IMG/VR virus record: IMGVR_UViG_3300035670_000675
Span: 1-36,953 of that record
Origin: a virus
Direction: 5' to 3' (one strand)
Length of the DNA: 36,953 nucleotides
The notes beneath the pieces are model-generated. The model saw only the letters and a list, made by a program, of their open reading frames with translations, had not been told where the DNA came from and did no database searches. Position numbers and translations under genes: made by a program. Shown in pieces: positions 8,632-15,168 of the stretch (position 1 is the first letter of the stretch; each line of letters begins with the position of its first letter).

Positions 8632-9094
8632 AAAACTACTTGATATGCTAAAGCACCATGAAGGTGTAAGATATAAACCGTATCAATGCCCTGCATTATT
8701 ATGGACTATTGGTGTAGGCCATGTGTTGTACCCAGATCAAGCTAAACTTCCTATGGGTGAACGTAAGGCATATCCATTAAAACCACAAGATAATCGAACA
8801 TGGAGCAAAGAAGAAGTTGACTCACTATTGGCTAAAGATGTCGAAAGATTTGAGCGTGGGGTTGCCAAATTTATACCTATCAAACTTACACAAGGTGAAT
8901 TTGATTGTGCTGTCAGTTTTAGCTTTAACTTGGGTCTTGGTACACTACAGCGCTCAACCTTCCGTCAGGCGCTTCTGCGTGGCGATAAAGTTGGTGCTAT
9001 ACAGAGCCTTCTCAAATATAATAAAGCTGGTGGTAAAGTCTTGAAAGGATTAGACAATCGCAGGAAAGACGAGGCTGCACTTTTTAATTCTTAA
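8618..9094 (+). CDS. Endolysin, glycoside hydrolase family 24 lysozyme
   Basis: A 158-residue muramidase that cleaves peptidoglycan glycan strands at lysis. The catalytic set follows the GH24 spacing E-8-[D/C]-5-T: E15, C24 and T30, in HEGVRYKPYQC...LLWTIGVGH. The Cys variant at the second position is known in P22-type enzymes. Other family marks are the AVSFSFNLGLG motif and the final GLDNRRKDEAALF. The GTG at 8618 is chosen because GGGAA lies 7 bases upstream; the ATG at 8645 would leave few residues before the catalytic Glu. There is no signal peptide, so release depends on the holin. Confidence 0.88.
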   Translation: MKVSKKLLDMLKHHEGVRYKPYQCPALLWTIGVGHVLYPDQAKLPMGERKAYPLKPQDNRTWSKEEVDSLLAKDVERFERGVAKFIPIKLTQGEFDCAVSFSFNLGLGTLQRSTFRQALLRGDKVGAIQSLLKYNKAGGKVLKGLDNRRKDEAALFNS

Positions 9095-9103
9095 TGAGAG
9101 ATC

Positions 9104-9880
9104 ATGGAAACTAAAAAACCAATTACTCATGTCGTAATTCCAGACGTACAAGCAAAGCATGGAAACGATTTTACATACCTAAAGTGCTTAGGTAACTTTA
9201 TAGTACAAAAGAAGCCCGACACAATAATTTGCATAGGCGATTTCGCGGACATGGAATCGTTGTCGACTTATGACAGGGGTTTAAAATCTTTTGAGGGTAG
9301 AAGCTACAATAAAGATTTATGGGCTGCTCGTGAGGCTATGGATGCATTGCTGACACCTTTATATCAGTTTAATGCCAAAGCTAAACGTAACAAAGAAAAA
9401 CAATATAAACCTCGCATGGTTTTAACACTAGGTAACCATGAACATCGAATTGATAGAGCAATTAATGAAGATCGTAAACTTGACGGTCTTATTACTACCG
9501 ATGATCTACCTTATCAGGACTGGGAAGTAATACCGTTCCTAGAGGTAATTACCATAGACGGAATAGCGTACTCGCACTATTTTACGTCAGGGGCTATGGG
9601 CAGACCAATAGGATCTGCTCAACAACTTATTAATAAAAAACATATGTCATGTTTTGCTGGTCATCAACAAGGCAGACAAATTGCATATGGAAAACGTGCA
9701 GATGGAAAAGAAATTACTGCGATTATTTGCGGTAGTTTTTATGAGCATAATGAAAACTATTTAGGCGCTCAAGGAAATGAACATTATCGTGGATTTTATG
9801 TATTACACGATGTTAGAGATGGAAGTTTTGACGAGATGGCTGTTTCCATTCGTTTTTTAAAAGAACGATATAATTATTAG
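9104..9880 (+). CDS. Calcineurin-like metallophosphoesterase
   Basis: A 258-residue protein with the metal-ligand motifs of the calcineurin-like phosphoesterase fold in order: PDVQAKH (D14, H19), GDFAD (45-49), GNHEH (110-114) and, near residue 188, GHQQGR. These bind two metal ions and hydrolyse phosphomono- or diesters. The substrate cannot be told from the sequence; a nucleic acid or nucleotide is likely in a phage. It lies 9 bases after the endolysin and 9 bases before an ADP-ribosyltransferase-like gene, so the three are probably co-transcribed late. Confidence 0.8.
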   Translation: METKKPITHVVIPDVQAKHGNDFTYLKCLGNFIVQKKPDTIICIGDFADMESLSTYDRGLKSFEGRSYNKDLWAAREAMDALLTPLYQFNAKAKRNKEKQYKPRMVLTLGNHEHRIDRAINEDRKLDGLITTDDLPYQDWEVIPFLEVITIDGIAYSHYFTSGAMGRPIGSAQQLINKKHMSCFAGHQQGRQIAYGKRADGKEITAIICGSFYEHNENYLGAQGNEHYRGFYVLHDVRDGSFDEMAVSIRFLKERYNY

Positions 9881-9889
9881 AGGTGCATT

Positions 9890-10918
9890 ATGGCAGTATT
9901 AATTGATAGACAAACTGGACAGATCTTTGATCCTAGCATTCCTACTGCTATGGCATTATCAAGGCGCAAACCAGATCCAGCACAATTTAATACAGGCCGC
10001 AATGTAACTGGTGTATTAGGTGAATTATGGGATGCAAGTAAGCTTCAAGGTTTAGCTCCTGAGATGACTCCTTTGGGTAGCTTGCCTAATTTACCTATTG
10101 CTGCAAAGACTGCTACAAATGCAATTGGTACTGGCGCTAAAGCTGGTGCAAGAGAAATTGCTCGTCAAATTGAAACTGGCACAGGCATATTTGGTAAAGG
10201 CACTATTGATCCTCGTGAATACATTACTGCTTATCATGGAACTCCACATGAAATTGTTGGTGGTAAATTTGATTTATCAAAAATTGGAACTGGTGAAGGA
10301 AATCAAGTATATAGTCATGGATTATATTTTGCAGAACATCCATCTGTTGCTCAAACATATAAAATGCCAAGTAGAGGTGCTGAAGCAACAGCAGCAAGCA
10401 CATTAAAAATGTATAAAACTCCTGAAAAAGCTATTGAAATACTTGAAGATTCTTTGTCATCTACACTTACTGAACTTGGAAAAAAACATACACAAGAGGC
10501 AATTGATTTACTTAAATCAGGAAAAGCAACAACTGGTAATTTATATAAAGTAGATATTGAGGATAAATCATTAGGAAAAATGCTTAATTGGGATGATCCA
10601 ATATCAGAACAAAACAAATTTATAAAAAATGTTACAAAAAAAGAAATTAAAAAAATAGGTGGAAGTGCAAATACTGGTGGTGATTTTTACAAAGAAATGA
10701 TTTTTGATGAAAGAATGAAAGCATTGCGACAAGGATTAAGGCCAACACAAAAAGAACTAGAAGTCTTAGCAACAAATAGATTAAAAAATTTAGGAATATC
10801 TGGAATGAAATATTTAGATGCTGGATCAAGAGGTAATGTAGGATCAACGTCTAATTATGTTGTATATAACCCAGAAACTATTAAAATACTTGAAAAAAAT
10901 GGATTATTATTTCCATAA
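9890..10918 (+). CDS. ADP-ribosyltransferase-like protein (PARP/ART fold candidate)
   Basis: This 342-residue protein has an unstructured N-terminal 110 residues. The rest resembles the ART-like domain seen in phage polyvalent proteins: YHGTPHEI (H116), GTGEGNQVYSHGLYFAE (Y146) and a C-terminal MKYLDAGSR...SNYVVYNPETIKI (N322, E329). H116 and Y146 match the first two residues of the H-Y-x NAD-binding triad; the third is probably N322 or E329. Such enzymes would transfer ADP-ribose from NAD+ to a host macromolecule. The second half is clearly more AT-rich (many AAA/AAT codons) than the structural genes, a sign of separate acquisition. A terminator-like hairpin follows at 10970-10995. Confidence 0.6.
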   Translation: MAVLIDRQTGQIFDPSIPTAMALSRRKPDPAQFNTGRNVTGVLGELWDASKLQGLAPEMTPLGSLPNLPIAAKTATNAIGTGAKAGAREIARQIETGTGIFGKGTIDPREYITAYHGTPHEIVGGKFDLSKIGTGEGNQVYSHGLYFAEHPSVAQTYKMPSRGAEATAASTLKMYKTPEKAIEILEDSLSSTLTELGKKHTQEAIDLLKSGKATTGNLYKVDIEDKSLGKMLNWDDPISEQNKFIKNVTKKEIKKIGGSANTGGDFYKEMIFDERMKALRQGLRPTQKELEVLATNRLKNLGISGMKYLDAGSRGNVGSTSNYVVYNPETIKILEKNGLLFP

Positions 10919-10969
10919 TTAATGATTATCCTGATGCGTACTGTTTAAAATAGGTTCAAACTGTAAACT

Positions 10970-10995
10970 AATAGTTGAGATCTCAGCTATTTTTT
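10970..10995 (+). terminator. Near-perfect palindrome with T-run, probable terminator of the ADP-ribosyltransferase-like gene
   Basis: AATAGTTGAGA (10970-10980) faces TCTCAGCTATT (10981-10991), an 11+11 inverted repeat with a single G-U pair, merging into six T (10990-10995). It ends 52-77 bases after the ADP-ribosyltransferase-like stop and 17 bases before the pqqA-like ATG. It reads as an intrinsic terminator, but the perfect two-fold symmetry would also suit a protein operator. Confidence 0.6.
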
Positions 10996-11012
10996 AAACT
11001 AAGGAGAACATT

Positions 11013-11084
11013 ATGTGGACACGCCCAGAAGTTTGTGAAATGCGTTTCGGAATGGAAATCACCGCATACGTGATGAACCGTTAA
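11013..11084 (+). CDS. pqqA: PqqA-like PQQ precursor peptide (23 aa)
   Basis: The peptide begins MWTRPEV and contains RFGMEITAYVMNR at its end. PqqA peptides are about 22-24 residues, begin with a short (M)xWTKP-like segment and carry a Glu-x-x-x-Tyr core. The Glu and Tyr side chains are cross-linked by the radical SAM enzyme PqqE to start pyrroloquinoline quinone synthesis. Here E15 and Y19 fall exactly at the positions used in the 23-residue Klebsiella peptide. A strong Shine-Dalgarno AAGGAG (11001-11006) precedes the ATG by 6 bases and an intrinsic terminator follows 8 bases after the stop. No other pqq gene is visible, so the product would feed host PqqB-E. It is too short for most gene callers. 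Confidence 0.85.
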   Translation: MWTRPEVCEMRFGMEITAYVMNR

Positions 11085-11092
11085 GAAACAAG

Positions 11093-11115
11093 AGCCCCTT
11101 AATTGGGGCTTTTTT
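11093..11115 (+). terminator. Intrinsic terminator after pqqA
   Basis: AGCCCC (11093-11098), loop TTAATT, GGGGCT (11105-11110), then a T-run to 11115. It closes the rightward late/cargo transcription and sits at the meeting point with the leftward operon ending at 11118. Confidence 0.88.
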
Positions 11116-11117
11116 AT

Positions 11118-11579
11118 TTACGCTGCTTTTGCAAAATCTTTATGATTATCTAATATAAATTTAACATAAGCATTATGAGCATCTTTTGGATATTTAAAAT
11201 ATCCTAAATGAATAGATTTTTTGTTTAAATATCCAGTAGCTTTCCATTTATTTTTATAAGCAGATACTCCTTTATATCCACTTTTATTATTTTTTTTTAT
11301 TCCAACATTCAGATTATTTTGACTTTTTGTTGCTTCTCTTAAATTTTCAAATCTATTATCATCTTTTATTCCATTTATATGATCAATGCAATCTTTTGGC
11401 ATTTCACCTGTCATGTAAAGCCAAGCTAAACGATGTGCAAAATATCCTTTGCTATTAATTTTTAATTTAATATATCCATTTTCATAATAGCCAGCTACAT
11501 TTCCTAATGGAAGTCTTATAAAATAACCTTCTTTTGGAAAGTATATTAATTTTTCTTTTAACTGTTCTTGTGTGAGCAT
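11118..11579 (-). CDS. HNH homing endonuclease with AP2-type DNA-binding domain
   Basis: A 153-residue protein with an HNH core (FAHRLAWLYMTGEMP, then DHINGIKDDNRFENLREATKSQNN, residues about 47-92). An AP2-like C-terminal domain follows (GYKGVSAYKNKWKATGYLNKKSIHLGYF, about 101-130). This is the standard build of free-standing phage homing endonucleases, which cut an unoccupied allele and are copied in by repair. It is notably AT-rich. AAGGAT lies just before the ATG. It occupies the distal end of the leftward operon and looks like a recent insertion. Confidence 0.85.
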   Translation of the reverse strand: MLTQEQLKEKLIYFPKEGYFIRLPLGNVAGYYENGYIKLKINSKGYFAHRLAWLYMTGEMPKDCIDHINGIKDDNRFENLREATKSQNNLNVGIKKNNKSGYKGVSAYKNKWKATGYLNKKSIHLGYFKYPKDAHNAYVKFILDNHKDFAKAA

Positions 11580-11684
11580 GATGTATCCTTGTACGATATT
11601 GAGTGAGTGTGTCGGCTATCTAATGGTACAAGCAAAAGATACTTACCTGCTCTCCAGCAACCGACAGTTAATTATATATATTAA

Positions 11685-11909
11685 TTAATCATAATGCAAA
11701 CCTTCATTGCCATTTTTTCCAATAGTATCAATTCTCTCTTCTGGCCAGTCCTGATCAGGATACTCGTTAAGTGGTAAAGGCGGTGGAGTCCAGCCTCCGT
11801 TAGTTTTCTTTTTCTTCTCACCAAAGATACGATCAAACGATTTAGCTCCCTCTTCTGTAAGAGTTCGTGAAACTAAAGCATCCCCAGTTACGTCATTGTA
11901 CGTTGCCAT
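11685..11909 (-). CDS. Hypothetical small acidic protein
   Basis: A 74-residue protein with a Lys cluster (KKKK, about residues 32-35) and a Pro-rich segment (WTPPPLPLNEYPDQDWPEER). GGAGG sits a few bases before the ATG. I recognise no family. Confidence 0.55.
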   Translation of the reverse strand: MATYNDVTGDALVSRTLTEEGAKSFDRIFGEKKKKTNGGWTPPPLPLNEYPDQDWPEERIDTIGKNGNEGLHYD

Positions 11910-11917
11910 ATTGCCTC

Positions 11918-12412
11918 CTAATCAAATCCTGTTGCAGCATCAAACATTCCCCATGTGGATGCTATGCCTCTATTTACTTTACTCTTTAGTCCAGACTTAA
12001 AGTAGTCTTTCCCTTTTGTATCTAGCAGCGATGTTTTACCATGAAACTTACGCAAGTTAGGGTTAGCTGCAATCAACTCATCAAACTTGCCTTTAGCAAC
12101 CTTTCTATTCTGGTTAGCAATTGACTCCTTCAAGAACTCAAGCGACTCTTCGTATGTTTTTGCTTGGAACTCTTTGCCTGTCAATGCAAACTTTAGCACC
12201 CATCTCTTAGTATCATCACAGAAGACTTTGGTTTCAGACAGTACGCCATCATCAATCATACGCTTTGCTGTGTTAATGCTATGAAACTTGTCAAGGCCAG
12301 TTGCCTTCATTAGCTCTGAAGACGTTAGCTGCCTGTTAGCTTTTACTGCATCATATATCAACTGCTTTTTTTGATCTGACTGGTAGATCTGTTTTGCTCT
12401 GCTGTTATTCAT
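11918..12412 (-). CDS. Probable HTH DNA-binding regulator
   Basis: A 164-residue basic protein. Residues about 15-65 look like a winged-helix or HTH unit (QLIYDAVKANRQLTSSELMKATGLDK, then a wing-like VLSETKVFCDDTKRWVLKFAL). The C-terminal half is basic and of unknown fold. It lies downstream of ssb across a 175-base gap that holds inverted repeats, so its expression may be separately controlled. A role as an early repressor or activator is an inference. Confidence 0.5.
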   Translation of the reverse strand: MNNSRAKQIYQSDQKKQLIYDAVKANRQLTSSELMKATGLDKFHSINTAKRMIDDGVLSETKVFCDDTKRWVLKFALTGKEFQAKTYEESLEFLKESIANQNRKVAKGKFDELIAANPNLRKFHGKTSLLDTKGKDYFKSGLKSKVNRGIASTWGMFDAATGFD

Positions 12413-12587
12413 AATACTCTCGCAAGTGGTGGGGTACTAACAGGTTCAATAAAATAATCACAAGATATTGAAGTCTTAGCGATCCAAACTAATATGCTTT
12501 CCCCCATAAAAAGGTGGCCTACTCACGGCTACCCCCGTAAACGCTTTCGGCCTTGATGCTTATCTCTATACTAGCAGTCTATTGGCA
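12413..12587 (-). other. Intergenic region with nested inverted repeats
   Basis: The 175 bases between ssb and the HTH gene hold several inverted repeats, read on the minus strand. TGATGC/GCATCA closes a hairpin directly at the ssb stop. Next, GGCC...ACGG-gggtag-CCGT...GGCC is followed by a CACCTTTTTA tract. This could be a terminator for the ssb message or a structured leader of the next gene. No known riboswitch consensus was recognised. Confidence 0.4.
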
Positions 12588-12968
12588 TCAAAAAGGAATA
12601 TCTTCTTCAAAATCTTCTGCTGCAGGTTGTGCTACTTTTGTAGGACTTTTTTCTGCTGCATCTTTCTTGCCTAGCAATGTTACGCTGCTCACATTAAGCT
12701 CAATAGACGATTTATTTGTGCCATCCTTAGCGACATATTCATTTAAAGAAATCTCGCCATTTACGCCTACCTGTGTGCCTTTCTTGAGGTACTGTGCAAT
12801 CTTTTCTCCACGTTCACCAAACATATTGCAGCGAACCCAGTTTGTTTTCTCAGATTTGCCAAAGCCAGAGGTTACTGCTACTGACCATGATGTTACTACC
12901 GTACCGCTTGCCGTGTGACGTACTTCTGCATCACTACCGATATTGCCTGTTGCTGAGAGGTTGTTCAT
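12588..12968 (-). CDS. ssb: Single-stranded DNA-binding protein
   Basis: A 126-residue OB-fold protein. The N-terminal part (1-100) has the SSB pattern (ATGNIGSDAEVRHTASGT, WVRCNMFGERGEKIAQYLKKG, GEISLNEY). The tail is disordered and ends in the acidic tip DFEEDIPF (119-126), which recruits partner proteins. It coats single-stranded DNA in phage replication and recombination. AGGAG precedes the ATG. It lies downstream of the annealing protein gene in the same leftward operon. Confidence 0.92.
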   Translation of the reverse strand: MNNLSATGNIGSDAEVRHTASGTVVTSWSVAVTSGFGKSEKTNWVRCNMFGERGEKIAQYLKKGTQVGVNGEISLNEYVAKDGTNKSSIELNVSSVTLLGKKDAAEKSPTKVAQPAAEDFEEDIPF

Positions 12969-12991
12969 ATATTGCTCCTGTTATTGAACCG

Positions 12992-13135
12992 TTATTGTAC
13001 TCTTGGCATAGATTTTGACAAGAGGTATTTGTGTCCTAGTTGTTTCTTTAACTCTTCAATCATATGGTTGCGTTTTGCAACCGCCTCAACTGGTGGCGGA
13101 GGAATATTTCTAAAGTCAATTAGTCGTTCAAACAT
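12992..13135 (-). CDS. Small hypothetical protein (47 aa)
   Basis: The protein starts MFERLIDF and has a Pro run (IPPPPVEAV) followed by a helical Lys-rich segment (NHMIEELKKQLGHKYLLSK). Its ATG overlaps the stop of the upstream gene (TAATG) and AAGGAGA lies 5 bases before it, so translation is very likely. No family recognised. Confidence 0.6.
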   Translation of the reverse strand: MFERLIDFRNIPPPPVEAVAKRNHMIEELKKQLGHKYLLSKSMPRVQ

Positions 13136-13398
13136 TACTTTCTCCTTAGTGGGTGAATAGTACGCTTTGTAATACTACACTTACGCTTATCTGCTTCTTC
13201 TATATAATTAGCTTTTTTAAGCTCATTACAGCGACCAGATACTGCATTGATAGGAATACCAGTCTTAGCACTAATCTCTTGCAATGAATAGTCTACATCA
13301 CGATCCATAGCATCAAGTATTGACTGTGCTTGCTGACCAATTAATCCGCTTGCTTGAATATCAACATACGTTTCTTTACTTGTATCTCTAACTGACAT
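13135..13398 (-). CDS. Small winged-helix DNA-binding protein
   Basis: An 87-residue protein. Residues about 22-80 form a winged-helix pattern (QSILDAMDRDVDYSLQEIS, TGIPINAVSGRCNELKKAN, then IEEADKRKCSITKRTI as the wing). It resembles small phage regulators that act on host or phage promoters. It overlaps its upstream neighbour by 11 bases and its downstream neighbour by one base. Confidence 0.6.
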   Translation of the reverse strand: MSVRDTSKETYVDIQASGLIGQQAQSILDAMDRDVDYSLQEISAKTGIPINAVSGRCNELKKANYIEEADKRKCSITKRTIHPLRRK

Positions 13399-13792
13399 TT
13401 TTTCTAGCCTCCATCATTGCATCTGCAATCTCATAACATGAAACTGCACATTCATTATCATTTTCACCAATCCACGAAAAATTTTGCATAGCTGCTGCAG
13501 CAAAGTAATCTCTTATTGATATATCCAAAATGGTAGATCTGTTTGCACATTGATCTTCATATGCTCCAAGCCAAGCTGCAATTTCTTTATGGCTTTTTCT
13601 TCCTAAGTTTGGAATCTTTCTAAGTTCCGACATAGTATAATCAATATGAAATAAATCTTGTACTTGCTGTTTTGTAAACAAAGCTTCAGATAAAAGGCAA
13701 TTCTTAGTTCTAATAGTTAATCCTTCAAATTCTTTATCTGCAATTCTTCTTTCATGATCTTCTAAATATGTATATCCAAATTTAGTTATCAT
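13388..13792 (-). CDS. RNA polymerase alpha-CTD-like DNA-binding protein
   Basis: A 134-residue protein whose residues 22-76 match the C-terminal domain of the bacterial RNA polymerase alpha subunit. The segment LTIRTKNCL corresponds to the region of E. coli R265-N268-C269-L270, and IPNLGRKSHKEI to N294-G296-K298-S299. In alpha these residues bind the UP element and contact activators. The second half (about 88-134: SIRDYFAAAAMQ, then CYEIADAMMEARK) is a small domain common in phage proteins. The phage may use it to bind UP-like DNA or to interfere with host transcription; that is inferred. Confidence 0.72.
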   Translation of the reverse strand: MITKFGYTYLEDHERRIADKEFEGLTIRTKNCLLSEALFTKQQVQDLFHIDYTMSELRKIPNLGRKSHKEIAAWLGAYEDQCANRSTILDISIRDYFAAAAMQNFSWIGENDNECAVSCYEIADAMMEARKNVS

Positions 13793-13794
13793 GA

Positions 13795-14442
13795 TTATCC
13801 TTTTAATGAATTAATATGTTTTGTAATAGCTGTGCGAACATAAGATGGTAGTAATGACCAAGCATAAACTTTGTAATCATTATTTATTTCACCAGTATCG
13901 TCTTTTGATGCTTCCTGCAATCTATCATTAGCAGCTTCAACATTTCCCATATCAATATCTGCAATAATTTCCATTGCTTGATCATTTATATACTGTGTAA
14001 TTTCTGCATCTAAATTATTACCAGCTCCAGCAGTAGGAGTGATTCCTTTAGGAGCTTTAACTTTTTCTTCTTTAACCTTATCTTCTTGTGGAATATCTTC
14101 ACCAGCATAGATGTACAGGCCAATGCCATGTAGTGCAATTGCTTTAGCTAAACAGCGTTGCATTGCTGTGTTGACTGCCATTGCATCTGGGTTAGGAATT
14201 GCTTTGTTACGGAAGTCAATAACTGGGAGCTGCGATGTCATAGACTTACCAAACGCTGTGACTGTACAGAACACCATCACAGTTTCACCAAACTTAACTG
14301 GCTCACCGTATGACCACGTTGCTGCTGGATCATTTTGCAATAGCTGATCTACTGCCCATGCCCATGATAGGTACGTTAAACCGTTTTTCTTTTCTGTGTG
14401 TTGGTTTACATTAATCTTGCTTAGTTCTTTAAAGTTACTCAT
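13795..14442 (-). CDS. Single-strand annealing recombinase, Sak3/DUF1071 family
   Basis: A 215-residue protein. Residues 1-120 carry the family pattern: YLSWAWAVDQLLQNDP, the motif TVMVFCTVTAFGKS, then PNPDAMAVNTAMQRCLAKAIALHGIGLYIYAGED. This family includes lactococcal Sak3-type proteins that anneal complementary single strands and promote phage recombination. The C-terminal part (125-215) is less conserved and helical. It is encoded upstream of ssb, its usual functional partner. AGGAGA lies before the ATG. Confidence 0.85.
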   Translation of the reverse strand: MSNFKELSKINVNQHTEKKNGLTYLSWAWAVDQLLQNDPAATWSYGEPVKFGETVMVFCTVTAFGKSMTSQLPVIDFRNKAIPNPDAMAVNTAMQRCLAKAIALHGIGLYIYAGEDIPQEDKVKEEKVKAPKGITPTAGAGNNLDAEITQYINDQAMEIIADIDMGNVEAANDRLQEASKDDTGEINNDYKVYAWSLLPSYVRTAITKHINSLKG

Positions 14443-14453
14443 TTACTCTTCTC

Positions 14454-14627
14454 CTAATCTCTTGTATGACAAAAATGTACTTCACCACAACAACTTGTCC
14501 AATTATTAATCTTTGGACTACCACAATAGACACATACTTCTTCTAACTCACGATCTACGATGTCAGATGGATAATCATCCATTGCTAACTCATCCATTAC
14601 TTCTGCTTGAAATTGTTGTTCGCACAT
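14454..14627 (-). CDS. Small zinc-ribbon protein
   Basis: A 57-residue acidic protein with a C-terminal metal-binding cluster (CVYCGSP, then SCCGEVHFC). The ATG at 14627 is preferred to an upstream TTG at 14654 because the stop of the preceding small gene lies there and GGAAAT precedes the ATG. No function assigned. Confidence 0.5.
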   Translation of the reverse strand: MCEQQFQAEVMDELAMDDYPSDIVDRELEEVCVYCGSPKINNWTSCCGEVHFCHTRD

Positions 14628-14628
14628 A

Positions 14629-14724
14629 TTATTTCCAATCAAAAAATTTTGCAAGCAGTTCGCCTACAAGTAATAAAGCGATAAAAATAACTAATCCAAC
14701 CACAAAGATTAATAAGTTTTCCAT
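14629..14724 (-). CDS. 31-residue single-TM peptide
   Basis: The peptide begins MENLLIFVVGLVIFIALLLV and ends ELLAKFFDWK, one membrane helix with a charged C-terminus. AGGAGAG lies a few bases before the ATG, and its stop is one base from the next gene's start. Expression is therefore likely. The role is unknown. Confidence 0.55.
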   Translation of the reverse strand: MENLLIFVVGLVIFIALLLVGELLAKFFDWK

Positions 14725-14732
14725 ATACTCTC

Positions 14733-15056
14733 CTACTCGTTGCTGTAGCCAAGTTTTTGATTCTCACGATACTGTGCATCGCTGCAAGCTAATGTATGTG
14801 ATAACGCTTCTGTATAACCAGCAGCAATATATCTAGCTTTATCTGCTGCAAACAATCTGTTGTATTCTTTTAATTCTGCTGCATCATTGTCAGCTTTTAG
14901 TTCATCTACTGCTGCTTTTAAGATGGCAGCACGAGCTTTCCATTCATCATTAATACGTTTGTCTTCTGCTTTACGATCTGCATAATAAGCATTTAAATTA
15001 GCTTCTTGTTTTGCAATTTGTTCTGGTGTATTAAAGTAAGTATCATAATCAAACAT
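14733..15056 (-). CDS. Hypothetical helical protein, first gene of the leftward operon
   Basis: A 107-residue Ala/Lys/Glu/Asp-rich protein predicted to be mostly helix (about 20-80), beginning MFDYDTYFNTPEQIAKQ. The ATG at 15056 is chosen because AGGAGAAG lies just upstream. The longer reading from 15086 would start at or before the predicted transcript start. As the first early gene it may have a host-takeover role; the sequence itself does not show one. Confidence 0.55.
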   Translation of the reverse strand: MFDYDTYFNTPEQIAKQEANLNAYYADRKAEDKRINDEWKARAAILKAAVDELKADNDAAELKEYNRLFAADKARYIAAGYTEALSHTLACSDAQYRENQKLGYSNE

Positions 15057-15093
15057 TTTCTTCTCCTGTGTTAATATGTAGTGCATGAATAGA

Positions 15094-15121
15094 ATTATAC
15101 TGATATAAAAAAGTATTGCAA
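15094..15121 (-). promoter_or_regulatory. Leftward early promoter (sigma70-like)
   Basis: On the minus strand TTGCAA (15121-15116), a 16-base spacer and a perfect TATAAT (15099-15094) precede the leftward operon. Transcription would start near 15087. The -35 box overlaps the first of two direct repeats, so it could be repressed or activated from there. Confidence 0.75.
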
Positions 15122-15153
15122 CAATTATTTACCAGAATTTTAACAATTATTTA
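15120..15153. promoter_or_regulatory. Operator-like 12-bp direct repeats in the divergent control region
   Basis: AACAATTATTTA occurs at 15120-15131 and again at 15142-15153, exactly 22 bp apart (about two helical turns). The pair sits between the leftward promoter and the rightward gene starting at 15169. This is the arrangement expected for a protein bound twice on the same DNA face. No clear rightward -10/-35 pair was found here. Confidence 0.5.
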
Positions 15154-15168
15154 AATTGGCAGGCAAAT

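Noticed and set aside
11610-11666. TGTCGG/CCGACA inverted repeat near the homing endonuclease
   Set aside because: Only six pairs around a 45-base loop. It could be chance and has no T-run.
12435-12450. A tRNA T-arm (GGTTCAATA)
   Set aside because: No acceptor stem, anticodon arm or CCA end fits around it. No tRNA gene was found in the window.
12470-12560. A known riboswitch (fluoride, preQ1 or glutamine type)
   Set aside because: None of the consensus motifs I know fits. Only generic inverted repeats are present.
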